Positions 7,759 through 17,061 of a stretch of 64,000 nucleotides of DNA are shown here, piece by piece. Source of the DNA: JACDER01 sp963717765 (GTDB lineage: Bacteria > Actinomycetota > Thermoleophilia > Gaiellales > Gaiellaceae); NCBI GenBank assembly GCA_963717765.1, contig CAVQWX010000003.1, forward strand, positions 248,001 through 312,000, in the 5' to 3' direction. Each line of letters starts with the position of its first letter. Positions within the stretch are counted from its first letter, which is position 1. The notes below the pieces were generated by a model. The model was not told where the DNA came from. It was given only the letters and a program-made list of their open reading frames with translations, and searched no databases. The translations under genes and the position numbers were made by a program.

Positions 7759-9734
7759 TGGGGGTCTCAACCGCCGCGCCCGGGCAAAGCCGCTCGGCTG
7801 CACCCATCGCGCCGCTTGCGTTGACCGGCGCGGTGGCTGCGGTCACGTTCCTGCTCGCCTACGACGGCGGCAGCTTCGGGCTCACGAGCCGGGGGACGCT
7901 CTCGATCGCGGTCTGGTGGGTGCTCATCCTCGCTGTCGCCGCCGGCCTCTGGCCGCTCCGAAGCCTCGACTGGACGACGCTGGCCGTGGGCGGGCTGCTG
8001 GTCGCGTTCGCCGGGCTGACGCTCGCGTCCGTCATCTGGTCGGACGACCCAGAGCTCTCCTTCGACGAGTTCAACCGCGCCGCCCTGTATGTCGGGATCT
8101 TCGCGATCGCCGCCCTCGGGGCCCGGCGGAGCTTCATCCCGCGCTGGTGCGACGGATTCGCGCTCGGAATCGCCGCCGTGGCGGTGCTCGCCTTCCTCAG
8201 CCGCTGCTTTCCCGACCTGATCGCCGGCGAGAACCTGCAGGGCCTTCCGCTCGACCTCACCCGTCTGAGCTACCCGCTCGGCTACTGGAACGGGCTCGCA
8301 ATCTTCGTCGCCCTCTCCGTCCCGCTCCTGCTGCGTCTCGTCGTCTCCACGGCTCCGCTGGTCCTGCGCGCCCTCGCGCTCGCGCCCTTCCCCGTTCTGG
8401 GCGCCGTCCTCTTCCTGACCTCCTCGCGCGGCGGGATCGTGACCGCCGGGCTCGGGGCGCTCGCGCTCTTCGCGCTCGTCCCGCGGACGCGGACGATAGA
8501 GGCGATCCTGCTCGCGGCCGCGGGCGCCGCCGGTGGCATCGCCTGCATCGTGAGCCGCGACCTCCTCGTCAACCATCCCGGGCCGGCGGCCGAGGGCGAA
8601 GGGCATGTCGCCTTCGCGCTCGTTCTCGGCGTCTGCGTGGTCACGAGCGTGGTGGCCTTTCTCGTCTTCCGCTTCGTCGCCGTCCCGCTCGAGCGGCGAA
8701 CCGCACGGGTCGGACGGGTCGCGAGGATCGTCGTGGCAGGGCTCGTCGTCGCCCTCGTGGCGGCAGGCGTTGCGGCCGCGCATCCGGTCCGCCTCTTCGA
8801 GCACTTCAAGGCCGTGCCGTCGTACACGCTGAACACCCTGCCGAGGGACACACAGAACCCCGTCCAGGGGCACCTGCTGAGCGTGGGCTCGAGCGGCCGC
8901 TGGCAGCAGTGGGCGAGCGCGGTGAAGGAGTTTCGAAGCGCGCCCGCCCTCGGGAAGGGCGCCGGCTCCTACGAAGAGTGGTGGGCGCGGTATGGGACGC
9001 TGAAGGGCTTCGTCAAGGATGCGCATTCGCTCTACCTGGAGTCGCTCGGCGAGCTCGGGATCGTCGGGTTCGTGCTCATCGCAGGCGCCTTCCTCATCGG
9101 CCTCGTTGCGGGGCTGAGACGCGTGCTGGCGAGGGCAGGTGAGGAGCGGCTGGCGCTCGCGGCGGTGTGGGCCGCCTTCCTGGCGTACGCGTTCGCCGCC
9201 GGGGTCGACTGGATGTGGGAGATGACGGTCGTCTCCGTCGTGGGCATCGCGCTGCTCGGGCTCCTGGTCTCGCGTGCGAGCGGCGTAACCGACGCGGCCG
9301 AAAAGCCGCTTCGCCTCCGGTGGGACGTCGCGGGCCGCGTGGCGCTCGTCGTCGCGGGCGTGTGCGTGATCCTCGCGCAGGCCGTCTCGCTGCTGACGAA
9401 CCGGGAGATCCAGGCCAGCCAGGCCGCCGTTCGTGCCGGCGACCTCGGCGCCGCCTTCAAGCGCGCGGACAACGCGCGCAAGATCGAGCCGTGGGCGACG
9501 AGCCCGTACCAGCAGCTCGCCCTCGTCTCGGAGCAGGCCTTTGAATACGGCGATGCGCAGTATTGGGCCCGAAAGGCGATCGAGCACGCGCCGAACGACT
9601 GGCAGCCGTGGTTCCTCCTCACGCGCTTCCGCGCCGAGAGTGGGCAGATCACCGCGGCCGTGATCACGCTGCAGCACACCCGGGAGCTGAGCCCGCGCTC
9701 CGAGCTGCTCGCGAGGGCGAAGCTCGGGCAGTGA
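7758..9734 (+). CDS. O-antigen ligase/polymerase-like membrane protein with TPR tail
   Basis: 658 residues. About a dozen hydrophobic segments, with the Wzy/WaaL-type region around LTSSRGGIVTAGLGALALFAL and a large periplasm-type loop followed by DAHSLYLESLGELGIVG, the usual end of O-antigen ligase family proteins. The last 100 residues are soluble and helical (AFKRADNARKIEPW, DAQYWARKAIEHAPNDWQPW), resembling TPR repeats. It would polymerise or transfer lipid-linked glycan outside the membrane. I chose the ATG at 7758 because the upstream in-frame sequence is the reverse of the neighbouring gene. The flippase that follows starts at its stop codon. Confidence 0.8.
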   Translation: MGVSTAAPGQSRSAAPIAPLALTGAVAAVTFLLAYDGGSFGLTSRGTLSIAVWWVLILAVAAGLWPLRSLDWTTLAVGGLLVAFAGLTLASVIWSDDPELSFDEFNRAALYVGIFAIAALGARRSFIPRWCDGFALGIAAVAVLAFLSRCFPDLIAGENLQGLPLDLTRLSYPLGYWNGLAIFVALSVPLLLRLVVSTAPLVLRALALAPFPVLGAVLFLTSSRGGIVTAGLGALALFALVPRTRTIEAILLAAAGAAGGIACIVSRDLLVNHPGPAAEGEGHVAFALVLGVCVVTSVVAFLVFRFVAVPLERRTARVGRVARIVVAGLVVALVAAGVAAAHPVRLFEHFKAVPSYTLNTLPRDTQNPVQGHLLSVGSSGRWQQWASAVKEFRSAPALGKGAGSYEEWWARYGTLKGFVKDAHSLYLESLGELGIVGFVLIAGAFLIGLVAGLRRVLARAGEERLALAAVWAAFLAYAFAAGVDWMWEMTVVSVVGIALLGLLVSRASGVTDAAEKPLRLRWDVAGRVALVVAGVCVILAQAVSLLTNREIQASQAAVRAGDLGAAFKRADNARKIEPWATSPYQQLALVSEQAFEYGDAQYWARKAIEHAPNDWQPWFLLTRFRAESGQITAAVITLQHTRELSPRSELLARAKLGQ

Positions 9735-11023
9735 CGGTGCGCGGAGGAGCCCTGCGCCAGTCTCGGATGCCGCTCGCCGGCTCCGTGCTCACAGGCCTGG
9801 TCGGACAGGCCGTGCTGATCGTGAGCGGCGTCCTCGCGGCGCGCATCCTCGGCGTGCAGGACCGCGGATACCTCGCGCTACTCGTCCTCTTCCCGGCGGT
9901 GCTGGCGCAGATCGGGTCGCTCGGCCTGCCGCTGGCGGCCACCTTCGAGCTGAGCCGCGACCGCTCACGCTGGGCGGAGGTCCTCCGGACGCTTCTGCGC
10001 CCGATGGTGCTGCAGGACGTCTCGCTCGTCCTCTTGCACGCCGGGATCCTCCTCGCCGTCTTCTGGAACGACCCGCACGCGGTCAAGGTCTCGGCTCTCC
10101 TCAGCCTGGCTGCCGTTCCGGCAATCCTCGGCCAGAGCTACGGGACGGCGATCCTGCAGGGTCAGCAGCGCTTCCTCGCGTTCAACGTCTTGCGCGCGCT
10201 TCCGGCGACCTCGTACGCCGTCGCGGTGCTTGCCATCTTCGCCGTCGGGGGCGGGAACCTCGAGTGGGTCGTCGTCGGCTGGATCGTCGCCTCTCTCGTG
10301 TCCGCCGCGGTCACGCTGTTCGTCGCCTTCCGCCCGATCCGCCTGCGAGAGGCGCACCGGTCGCCGGAGCGGCTGCGCTCGATGCTGCGCTTCGGGATCA
10401 AGGGTCTGCTCGGGTGGACGTCCCCGGTGGAGACGTTCCGGCTCGACCAGGCGGTCGTCGGGCTCTTCCTGACTCCGGCCGCGCTCGGCCTCTACGTCGT
10501 GGGACTCGCGTTCGCGAACCTCCCCCGCTTCATCGCCCAGAGCGTCGGCTACATCGCGTACCCGCGCATCGCGGGCCGCCGTGGCGACGAGGCGTGGAAG
10601 GAGCTCTGGCAGTTCTTCTGGCTCGCGTCCGGTGCGGCCGCCCTCGTCGTTCTCGCGCTCGAGCTCGGCGTCTCCTGGCTCGTCCCCGTCTTCTTCGGGG
10701 ACGAGTTCTCCGGCGCCGTCCCGCTGACGCGCATCCTGCTCATCGGCGCGCTCTTCCTGAGCGCTCGGCGCGTGCTCACGGACGGTGCGCAGGGCCTGGG
10801 GCGGCCCGGACTCGGCACTATCGCCGAGGTGTCCTCCTGGGTCTTCCTCCTTCCGGCGCTCGGGATCTTCACGCCGCTCTGGAACGCGCGCGGTGTCGCG
10901 CTTGCGCTCACGGTCTCTGCGGCGCTCAGCTTCGTCGTCCTGCTCGTACTGTTGGTGCGGAGCCGAAGCGCGTCGTCGGATCCGGCCGGCGCGCAGGCGC
11001 TGCGCGTCGAGAGGGCGGGATGA
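9731..11023 (+). CDS. Wzx-like polysaccharide flippase
   Basis: 430 residues, GTG start in a 4-bp overlap with the polymerase gene. Hydrophobic throughout, with about 12 membrane segments. The opening LAGSVLTGLVGQAVLIVSGVLAARILG and later LDQAVVGLFLTPAALGLYVVGLAFANLPRF are typical of the polysaccharide-synthesis branch of the MOP superfamily. Predicted to flip undecaprenyl-PP-linked repeat units. It sits between two Wzy/ligase-like genes, forming a polymerase-flippase-polymerase set. Confidence 0.82.
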   Translation: MTVRGGALRQSRMPLAGSVLTGLVGQAVLIVSGVLAARILGVQDRGYLALLVLFPAVLAQIGSLGLPLAATFELSRDRSRWAEVLRTLLRPMVLQDVSLVLLHAGILLAVFWNDPHAVKVSALLSLAAVPAILGQSYGTAILQGQQRFLAFNVLRALPATSYAVAVLAIFAVGGGNLEWVVVGWIVASLVSAAVTLFVAFRPIRLREAHRSPERLRSMLRFGIKGLLGWTSPVETFRLDQAVVGLFLTPAALGLYVVGLAFANLPRFIAQSVGYIAYPRIAGRRGDEAWKELWQFFWLASGAAALVVLALELGVSWLVPVFFGDEFSGAVPLTRILLIGALFLSARRVLTDGAQGLGRPGLGTIAEVSSWVFLLPALGIFTPLWNARGVALALTVSAALSFVVLLVLLVRSRSASSDPAGAQALRVERAG

Positions 11024-12393
11024 TCGACGCGCTCACCCGCCGCTGGCGCTGGCCCGTCTACGCACTGCTCGTGTACATCCCCGTGTCGGGCATCGCCATC
11101 CTCGCCGCCTATCCCGGCCGCACCGACCGCGCGGTCGCGATCCTGGCCAAGGACTTCCTCTTCGTCATTCCCGCGTACATCCTCTTCGCGGGGTACTTCA
11201 TCCTGCGCCGCAGGCGGTTCTGGTTCAAGGGCGCGCCGATGGTCCTCATAGGGATCCTCGCCCTCATCGTGATCGTCCAGGCCTTCAACCCCGACCTGCC
11301 GAACCATCTCGTGGGCCTGATCGGCGCGAAGGTCTGGCTCTTCTATATCCCGCTGTTCTTCCTCGGGTACTGGCTCGCCGAGAGCCGCGATCACCTCTTC
11401 CGCGTCCTGGGCCTCATGAGCCTCGTCGCGATCGTGCCGGCCGTGATCGGGCTCGTGACCGTCGTCCTCTACTACACCGGGCACGCGCAGAACGTCTACG
11501 ACGCCTACGGGGCGTCGGCAAAGCCGGCGACGCAGGACTTCACCACGTTCGTGCTGTCGAACGGCTGCACGATCCGGCGCGTCCCCAGCACCTTCTCGTT
11601 CTTCTACCAGTACTACCTCTTCGGGGCCGCGATGGTGGCCGTCTCGTACGCCTGGTGGCGCGGGTCACGGCCGGCCGGGAAGCAGCTCTGGTCCGCGGGT
11701 CTCGTCTTCCTGGTCATCTTCCTCGCCGCCCTGTTCAGCGGCGTCCGCCTGGGGTTCTTCGTCATCCCACTGCTCGTCGCGGCGATCATCCTGCTCACGA
11801 TCCACTCGCGGAACCGGCTGCCCTGGGCAGCGGTAGCGGCCGGCGCCGCCTGCCTCGCCCTCGCGGGCGGGACAGCAGCGGGGTACTGCGGGCTCGCGGC
11901 GCACATCTCCAGCACGACCGCGCAGGAGACGAAACACGGCGGCGTGCCCAGCTTGGGCGAGGCCGTGCACAAGACCTGGCTCGGGCTCGGCGCGGGATCG
12001 GACTCGACCGCGGCTCGCTACGCATTCCCCACGACGCAGTTGCAGACCTCGGTGGGCTCCGTGCAGGAGTCGTGGTACGTGAAGGCATACCTCGAGCTCG
12101 GCGTCTTCGGCCTCGCCGCCGCCCTCGCTCTGCTCGGGACGATCGTCTACCGCTCGGCACGCGTCCACATTCGCATCCGGGATTCGCGCCTCAAGATGGT
12201 CTCCGCCGCGATCCTTGCGTTGATGGGCTGGGTGCTCGTCTACTCGGTGAAGGCGCAGTACTTCGACCTGGACCCGATCAACATCTACTTCTGGCTCTTC
12301 GCCGGGATCTTGATGGGGTTGCCGCGCCTGGAGCGCCGTGAGGAGCCCGAGCTCGTCGAAGCGGAGCCGGACCCTGTCCCGGTGGAAGCATGA
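11020..12393 (+). CDS. Wzy-type O-antigen polymerase-like membrane protein
   Basis: 457 residues, ATG start in an ATGA overlap with the flippase gene. Ten or more hydrophobic segments. RRVPSTFSFFYQYYLFGAAMVA and LFSGVRLGFFVIPLL resemble the polymerase core, and QESWYVKAYLELGVFGLAAAL matches the conserved region after the large external loop. The short C-terminal tail is acidic and proline-rich. Likely polymerises lipid-linked repeat units. Coupled to the GT4 gene that follows. Confidence 0.75.
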   Translation: MIDALTRRWRWPVYALLVYIPVSGIAILAAYPGRTDRAVAILAKDFLFVIPAYILFAGYFILRRRRFWFKGAPMVLIGILALIVIVQAFNPDLPNHLVGLIGAKVWLFYIPLFFLGYWLAESRDHLFRVLGLMSLVAIVPAVIGLVTVVLYYTGHAQNVYDAYGASAKPATQDFTTFVLSNGCTIRRVPSTFSFFYQYYLFGAAMVAVSYAWWRGSRPAGKQLWSAGLVFLVIFLAALFSGVRLGFFVIPLLVAAIILLTIHSRNRLPWAAVAAGAACLALAGGTAAGYCGLAAHISSTTAQETKHGGVPSLGEAVHKTWLGLGAGSDSTAARYAFPTTQLQTSVGSVQESWYVKAYLELGVFGLAAALALLGTIVYRSARVHIRIRDSRLKMVSAAILALMGWVLVYSVKAQYFDLDPINIYFWLFAGILMGLPRLERREEPELVEAEPDPVPVEA

Positions 12394-13541
12394 AGGTCGC
12401 TCACCTCGTCTCGTTCCCGATCCACTATCAAGCGCCGCTGTACCGCGAGCTCGCCTGCCGCCCCGAGCTCGACCTGACGGTCTACTTCTACTCCGACGCG
12501 TCCGTTCGCGGCTACCGGGACCGGGAGTTCGGGCGCAATGTGCGGGGGGACACGACGCTGCTGGACGGGTATCGCTCCCGCTTCCTCCCCAGCGCGGTCC
12601 GGAGCCCGGATGTCGGGCCGTACGGGGTGGGGCCGAACTGGGACGTCCTGCGCGAGGTGCTGACGGACGGCTACGACGCACTTTGGATCCATGGCTACGC
12701 CCACTCGAACTCGTGGCTCGCGTCGGCAGGCGGCACGCTCAGCGGGACGCGCATCCTGATCCGCGAGGAGCAGACGCTTCTCCACGGTCGCCCGGCGCAC
12801 AAGGCCGCGCTGAAGGAGATCGCGCTGCGCGCGCTCTTCTCGCGCGTGGACGGCCTGTACATCGGGGAGGAGAACCGGCGCTACTTCCTCCGCTACGGAA
12901 TGGACGAGCAGCGACTCTTCCCCGCGCGCTACTGCGTCGACAACGCGTATTTCCGCAGGCGCGCGGAGGAGCTCGCGCCGCGGCGCGACGAGCTGCGGGC
13001 CGGGTTCGGGATCGAGTCGGACGTCCCCGTGATCCTGTTCGCGGCCAAGCTCATCCCGAAGAAGGCGCCGCTCGTGCTGCTGGAAGCCTTCGGGCGCGTG
13101 CGCGCGCGCATTCCGTGCGCGCTGCTCGTCGTCGGCGAGGGGGAGCTGTCGCCGGAGATCGAGGCGGCTGCGGGGCCGGACGTCCATCTGGCCGGGTTCC
13201 TCGACCAGAGCGAGCTCCCGGCGGCATACGTGGCGGCGGACGTCTTCTGCCTCCCGTCCGTCCGGCACGAGACCTGGGGGCTCGTCGTAAACGAGGCTCT
13301 CAACTTCGGGCTGCCGGTCGTGGTCAGCGACAAGGTCGGGTGCGCGGCGGATCTGGTGCGCGAGGGCTGGAACGGCTTCGTCGTCCCCGCCGGCGACCCG
13401 GGCCCGCTCGCGGGAGCGCTCGAGCGCCTCGTCGAGGACGCTGGGCTGCGGCGCGAGCTCGGCGACCGCGGGCGGGAGCTCGTGAGCGGGTACAGCATCG
13501 AGGCGTGCGCCGACGGGATCGTCGCCGCTCTCCAGGCATGA
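12390..13541 (+). CDS. Glycosyltransferase family 4
   Basis: 383 residues, ATGA overlap with the previous gene. Begins KVAHLVSFPIHYQAPLYREL; the donor domain has VILFAAKLIPKKAP and the E-x7-E element ETWGLVVNE, followed by GLPVVVSDKVGCAADLV. It closely resembles the protein at 20859 (same PxxYxAPL start and EPWGVVVSE), so the two may use similar substrates. Cytoplasmic, nucleotide-sugar dependent. Substrate unknown. Confidence 0.88.
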   Translation: MKVAHLVSFPIHYQAPLYRELACRPELDLTVYFYSDASVRGYRDREFGRNVRGDTTLLDGYRSRFLPSAVRSPDVGPYGVGPNWDVLREVLTDGYDALWIHGYAHSNSWLASAGGTLSGTRILIREEQTLLHGRPAHKAALKEIALRALFSRVDGLYIGEENRRYFLRYGMDEQRLFPARYCVDNAYFRRRAEELAPRRDELRAGFGIESDVPVILFAAKLIPKKAPLVLLEAFGRVRARIPCALLVVGEGELSPEIEAAAGPDVHLAGFLDQSELPAAYVAADVFCLPSVRHETWGLVVNEALNFGLPVVVSDKVGCAADLVREGWNGFVVPAGDPGPLAGALERLVEDAGLRRELGDRGRELVSGYSIEACADGIVAALQA

Positions 13542-14692
13542 AGGTCCTGCACGTGATCCCCTCGCTCGCGGCGCGGACGGGAGGGCCGGCCGTAGCCGCC
13601 GTCCAGTTCGCCCGGGTGGCCACGGAAAGGGGAATCGAGTCGTCCATCCTCGCGACCGACGCGGCCTATCCGGCCGGAACCAGCGAGGGCCGCGCCGTGG
13701 AGGAGGACGACCTCGTGCCCGGCGCGGATGCGGTGCTGGTCCGCCTCTTCCCCGTGAAGTGGCCGTATCGGCTCGCGCGCTCGCCACGGCTGCGCGCGGA
13801 CGTACGCCGCTCGGTTCGCGGCTACGACGTCGTGCACATCCACTCGCTGTACCTCTATCCGCAGCGCGTCGCGGCCGCGGCGGCCAGGCGGCGCGGCGTG
13901 CCGTATCTCGTATCGCCCCACGGTGCCCTCGATCCGTGGCTGCGCCGCCGCGGGCGCCTGCAGAAGGCCGTGGCGAACCTCCTCTGGCAACGGCGGATGC
14001 TTCGCCGCGCGGCCGCGCTGCACGTCACGACGGCGGATGAGGCGCGGCTCGCCGGGGGTGTCGCGGACGGCGTCCCGCGGCTGGTCGTGCCGCTCGGGAT
14101 CGACTGGGACGCGTTCCAGCGGCTGCCGCCGCCCGCCGACTTCGGCGGCACGCCCGTCGTCCTCTCGCTCGGCCGCATCGCGGCGAAGAAGGGGCTGGAC
14201 GTCCTGATTCGCGCCTTCGCCGCCGTTGCCGGCCGCTTCGAGGGCGCGCGCCTCGTTCTCGCGGGACCGGATGACGAGGGCCTGCGCCCGGAGCTCGAAG
14301 CGCTGGCGGAGCGAGAGCGGGTGGGCGGGCGAGTCGTCTTCCCCGGGATGCTGCACGGCCCCGAAAAGCTCGCGGCGCTCGCGGCCGCCGACGTCTGGGC
14401 GCTGTCCTCGCATACCGAGAACTTCGGCATCGCGGTGATGGAGGCGCTGGCCGCTGGCGTCGCCACGGTCGTCTCGCCCGCCGTCAACCTCGCCGGCGAG
14501 ATCGAGCGCGCGGGCGCGGGATTGGTCGCCGAGGCCACGCCGGAGGCATTCGCCGGCGCCCTCACGTACCTGCTCGAGGACACGGCGCGCCGCGGCAAGT
14601 ACGCGGAGCGGGCGCGCGTCTTCGCGCGCGCGTACGACTGGAACGCGATCGCTCCGCAGGTGATCGAAATGTACGAGCAGGTCGCCCTGTGA
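13538..14692 (+). CDS. Glycosyltransferase family 4
   Basis: 384 residues, ATGA overlap. N-terminus KVLHVIPSLAARTGGPAVAAV with a glycine-rich acceptor loop; YDVVHIHSLYLYP and LVSPHGALDPW follow. Donor domain: VVLSLGRIAAKKGLDVLI and the E-x7-E element ENFGIAVME. Typical of retaining GT4 enzymes acting on a lipid-linked saccharide at the cytoplasmic face. Fourth gene of a run of 4-bp overlaps. Confidence 0.88.
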   Translation: MKVLHVIPSLAARTGGPAVAAVQFARVATERGIESSILATDAAYPAGTSEGRAVEEDDLVPGADAVLVRLFPVKWPYRLARSPRLRADVRRSVRGYDVVHIHSLYLYPQRVAAAAARRRGVPYLVSPHGALDPWLRRRGRLQKAVANLLWQRRMLRRAAALHVTTADEARLAGGVADGVPRLVVPLGIDWDAFQRLPPPADFGGTPVVLSLGRIAAKKGLDVLIRAFAAVAGRFEGARLVLAGPDDEGLRPELEALAERERVGGRVVFPGMLHGPEKLAALAAADVWALSSHTENFGIAVMEALAAGVATVVSPAVNLAGEIERAGAGLVAEATPEAFAGALTYLLEDTARRGKYAERARVFARAYDWNAIAPQVIEMYEQVAL

Positions 14693-15534
14693 GCGTCCCG
14701 GTAACGGTTGTCCTGCCGGTGAAGGACGAGGAGGAGAACCTCCCCGACGCGCTGGCGAGCGTCGCGTGGGCGGACGAGGTGATCGTCGTCGACTCGCACT
14801 CGACCGACCGCACCGCTGAGCTCGCTCGCGCGACCGGCGCCGACGTCGTCCAGTTCGACTACGTCTGCGGTGGCCCCAAGAAGAAGGCGTGGGCGCTCAC
14901 CACCCTCGCGCCCCGCAACGAGTGGCTGCTCCTCCTCGACGCGGACGAGCGCGTGCCCGACGGCCTGCGCGCCGAGATCGAGCGGGCGGTGGCGGACGGC
15001 GAGAAGGCGGGCTGGTACGTCGACCGGGAGCTCGTCTTCATGGGCAGGAAGCTCCGCTGCTTCAACCCGAACTGGAACATGCGGCTGTTCCGCGCGGGCC
15101 GCGGGCAGATCGAGGACCTCGAGCTCCACGATGTGCCCGGCACGGGAGACAACGAGATCCACGAGCACGTGCGGGTCGACGGCCCCACGGGCTTCCTGCG
15201 CACGCCGCTCCACCACAACGACTACCGGGGCCTGACCGCCTGGCTCGACCGGCACAACCGCTACGCGACGTGGGAGGCCCACCTGTACCGGAAGTTCCGG
15301 CGCGAGCCGATCGGCGCCGGCCCGGTCGGGTTCCTCCGGCTCGATCCGTTTCAGCGCAAGCGCGTGCTGCGCCGGATCTGGGTGCGCCTTCCGCTGCGCT
15401 CGCCGATCCGCTTCTTCGTCTGGTACGTCGGTCGCGGCGGCTTCCTCGACGGGCGCCCAGGGTTCGTCTTCTGCGCGCTGATGAGCTGGTACGAGTTCAT
15501 CATCGGCGCCAAGCTCCGCGAGCTCGATCCGTGA
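14689..15534 (+). CDS. Glycosyltransferase family 2 (WaaE/KdtX-like)
   Basis: 281 residues, GTG start in a GTGA overlap. GT-A fold: TVVLPVKDEEENLPDAL, IVVDSHSTDRTAE and the metal-binding LLLLDADERVP. WNMRLFRAG and a Trp/Tyr-rich C-terminal part resemble the WaaE/KdtX branch of inverting GT2 enzymes. The C-terminal hydrophobic stretch (FVWYVGRGGFLDGRPGFVF) may hold it at the membrane. Donor unknown. Confidence 0.82.
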   Translation: MSVPVTVVLPVKDEEENLPDALASVAWADEVIVVDSHSTDRTAELARATGADVVQFDYVCGGPKKKAWALTTLAPRNEWLLLLDADERVPDGLRAEIERAVADGEKAGWYVDRELVFMGRKLRCFNPNWNMRLFRAGRGQIEDLELHDVPGTGDNEIHEHVRVDGPTGFLRTPLHHNDYRGLTAWLDRHNRYATWEAHLYRKFRREPIGAGPVGFLRLDPFQRKRVLRRIWVRLPLRSPIRFFVWYVGRGGFLDGRPGFVFCALMSWYEFIIGAKLRELDP

Positions 15535-16355
15535 TGGACCTCCGGGCCGGCGTGTCCTTCGAGGAGGAGGACGGCATCGCCGTCTTTCCCGTCGAGAGCG
15601 AGCACGCACGGGCGCAGGCGGCGCACTTCGACGAGGAGGACGACGAGTTCGAGACCGAGCGCCCGCGCGGGACGACGACACTGTACGCGTGGCTGATCGA
15701 GGAGAAGTTCCGGCGTTCGATTCGAGGCATCCCCGAGGTCGTGTCCGGCTGCACGGCTCTGGCGGTGTGCGCGGGATCGGGGATGGATGCGGAGCTACTC
15801 GCCCGTGCAGGCGCCCGCGTCGTATCGGCGGACATCTCCCGCGGCGCCGCGCGCCGCGCGCGGGAGCGCGCCCGGAGGCACGGCCTCGACCTGACCCCGG
15901 TTGTCGCCGACGCCGAGGACCTCCCGTTCGCCGACCGCTCGTTCGACCTGGTCTACGTGCACGACGGGCTGCACCATCTCGAGCATCCCGAGGCCGGCCT
16001 GGCGGAGATGGCACGTGTCGCCCGCCGCGCGGTGTCGATCACCGAGCCTGCGCGGGCGGCGTTGACGCGCGCGGCTGTCCGCGGCGGCTTCGCGCTCGAG
16101 CGTGAGGACGCGGGAAACCGGGTCGCGCGACTCGACCCGTCAGAGGTGGCCGCGTTCCTGCGCGGGCAGGGCTTCGAGGTAGTGGTCTCGGAGCGCTACG
16201 GGATGCTCTACCGGCACCGTCCCGGGGCGCCCTCGCGGTTCCTCTCGCGCCGCCGCGTCTTCCCGGTCACCGTGGCGGCGTTGCGCGGCGCGAACGCCGT
16301 CGCCGGGCGCCTCGGCAACAAGCTGACCGTTCAGGCTCTCAGGAGGAGCCAGTGA
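15534..16355 (+). CDS. Class I SAM-dependent methyltransferase
   Basis: 273 residues. The Rossmann core is visible: TALAVCAGSGMDAELLARAGARVVSADIS (SAM loop), then VVADAEDLPFADRSFDLVYVHDGLHHLEHPE, typical of the Methyltransf_11 type. The acidic N-terminal extension (about 75 residues) is not recognised. ATG at 15534 shares a base with the previous stop; a GTG one codon upstream is the alternative. Likely methylates a sugar or glycan intermediate. Its 3' end overlaps the convergent FkbM gene by 25 bp. Confidence 0.75.
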   Translation: MDLRAGVSFEEEDGIAVFPVESEHARAQAAHFDEEDDEFETERPRGTTTLYAWLIEEKFRRSIRGIPEVVSGCTALAVCAGSGMDAELLARAGARVVSADISRGAARRARERARRHGLDLTPVVADAEDLPFADRSFDLVYVHDGLHHLEHPEAGLAEMARVARRAVSITEPARAALTRAAVRGGFALEREDAGNRVARLDPSEVAAFLRGQGFEVVVSERYGMLYRHRPGAPSRFLSRRRVFPVTVAALRGANAVAGRLGNKLTVQALRRSQ

Positions 16356-17002
16356 TTGCCGTCCAGGTGCTCGAACCGGTAGCCCGGTAGCAGCGCGCGC
16401 GCCTGCTCGACCAGCTCCGTGGTCGTGAACTCGACCAGGAGCGCGGGACGGACGCCGCTCAGGAGCTCGTTCCCGCCGCGCAGCACGTCCAGCTCCACGC
16501 CTTCCGCGTCGATCTTGACCAGATCCGGGGCGGGCAGCCCGAGGGAGTCGAGCGTCTCGGTGTGCACCGGCACGCCTTCGCCCTCCCCGGCCAGGCTCCA
16601 CATCGCGGAGGCCTCGTGCGCGTGAATGACCGACGCGCCCGCGGCTGCGGAGAGCGCGACGGGATGGACGACCACGTTCGCGCAGCCGTTCCGCTCGACC
16701 GCGGCCTCCAGGCGCCGGCGGTTTGCGTCCACCGGCTCGAAGGCGTGCACCGAGCCCTGCTCGCCCACCAGGCGCCCGCCGAGCACGGTGAAGAAGCCGA
16801 CGTGCGCACCCACGTCCCAGAAGGTCATCCCCGGGCCGAGCAGCTCCGTCAGCGTCCGCTGGACGGCCGGCTCGTGCAGCCCCGTCCACAGGTATTTCTC
16901 CGTCCGCGCGTCGATCAGCAGGCTGATTCCCTGCGCGGGGCCGGAGCGGACGTCGACCCAGGTCGGTCCGGACGGCGCCAGGCGGTTGACGAGCGGGCGC
17001 AC
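16331..17002 (-). CDS. FkbM-family methyltransferase
   Basis: 223 residues. MTFWDVGAHVGFFTVLGGRLVG is the SAM-binding loop, VHAFEPVDANRRRLEAAVERN is the FkbM signature, and DLVKIDAEGVELDVLRGG closes the core. FkbM enzymes O-methylate sugars and polyketides. The frame is open for some 20 codons upstream without ATG, GTG or TTG, so I keep the GTG at 17002, 59 bp after the preceding gene on the same strand. Likely O-methylates a sugar of the local polysaccharide. Confidence 0.8.
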   Translation of the reverse strand: MRPLVNRLAPSGPTWVDVRSGPAQGISLLIDARTEKYLWTGLHEPAVQRTLTELLGPGMTFWDVGAHVGFFTVLGGRLVGEQGSVHAFEPVDANRRRLEAAVERNGCANVVVHPVALSAAAGASVIHAHEASAMWSLAGEGEGVPVHTETLDSLGLPAPDLVKIDAEGVELDVLRGGNELLSGVRPALLVEFTTTELVEQARALLPGYRFEHLDGNHWLLLRA

Positions 17003-17061
17003 GAGCCGCGAGGCGCGCGAGTCGGTGGAGAAGAGCCGCGCGACCGGCGCCGGGACGTGGT

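Noticed and set aside
7767..9677. Long minus-strand open frame of about 630 codons opposite the polymerase gene
   Set aside because: Composition (Glu, Arg, Gly, Asp repeats without hydrophobic core) is typical of antisense frames in GC-rich DNA, and the plus strand encodes a clear membrane protein.
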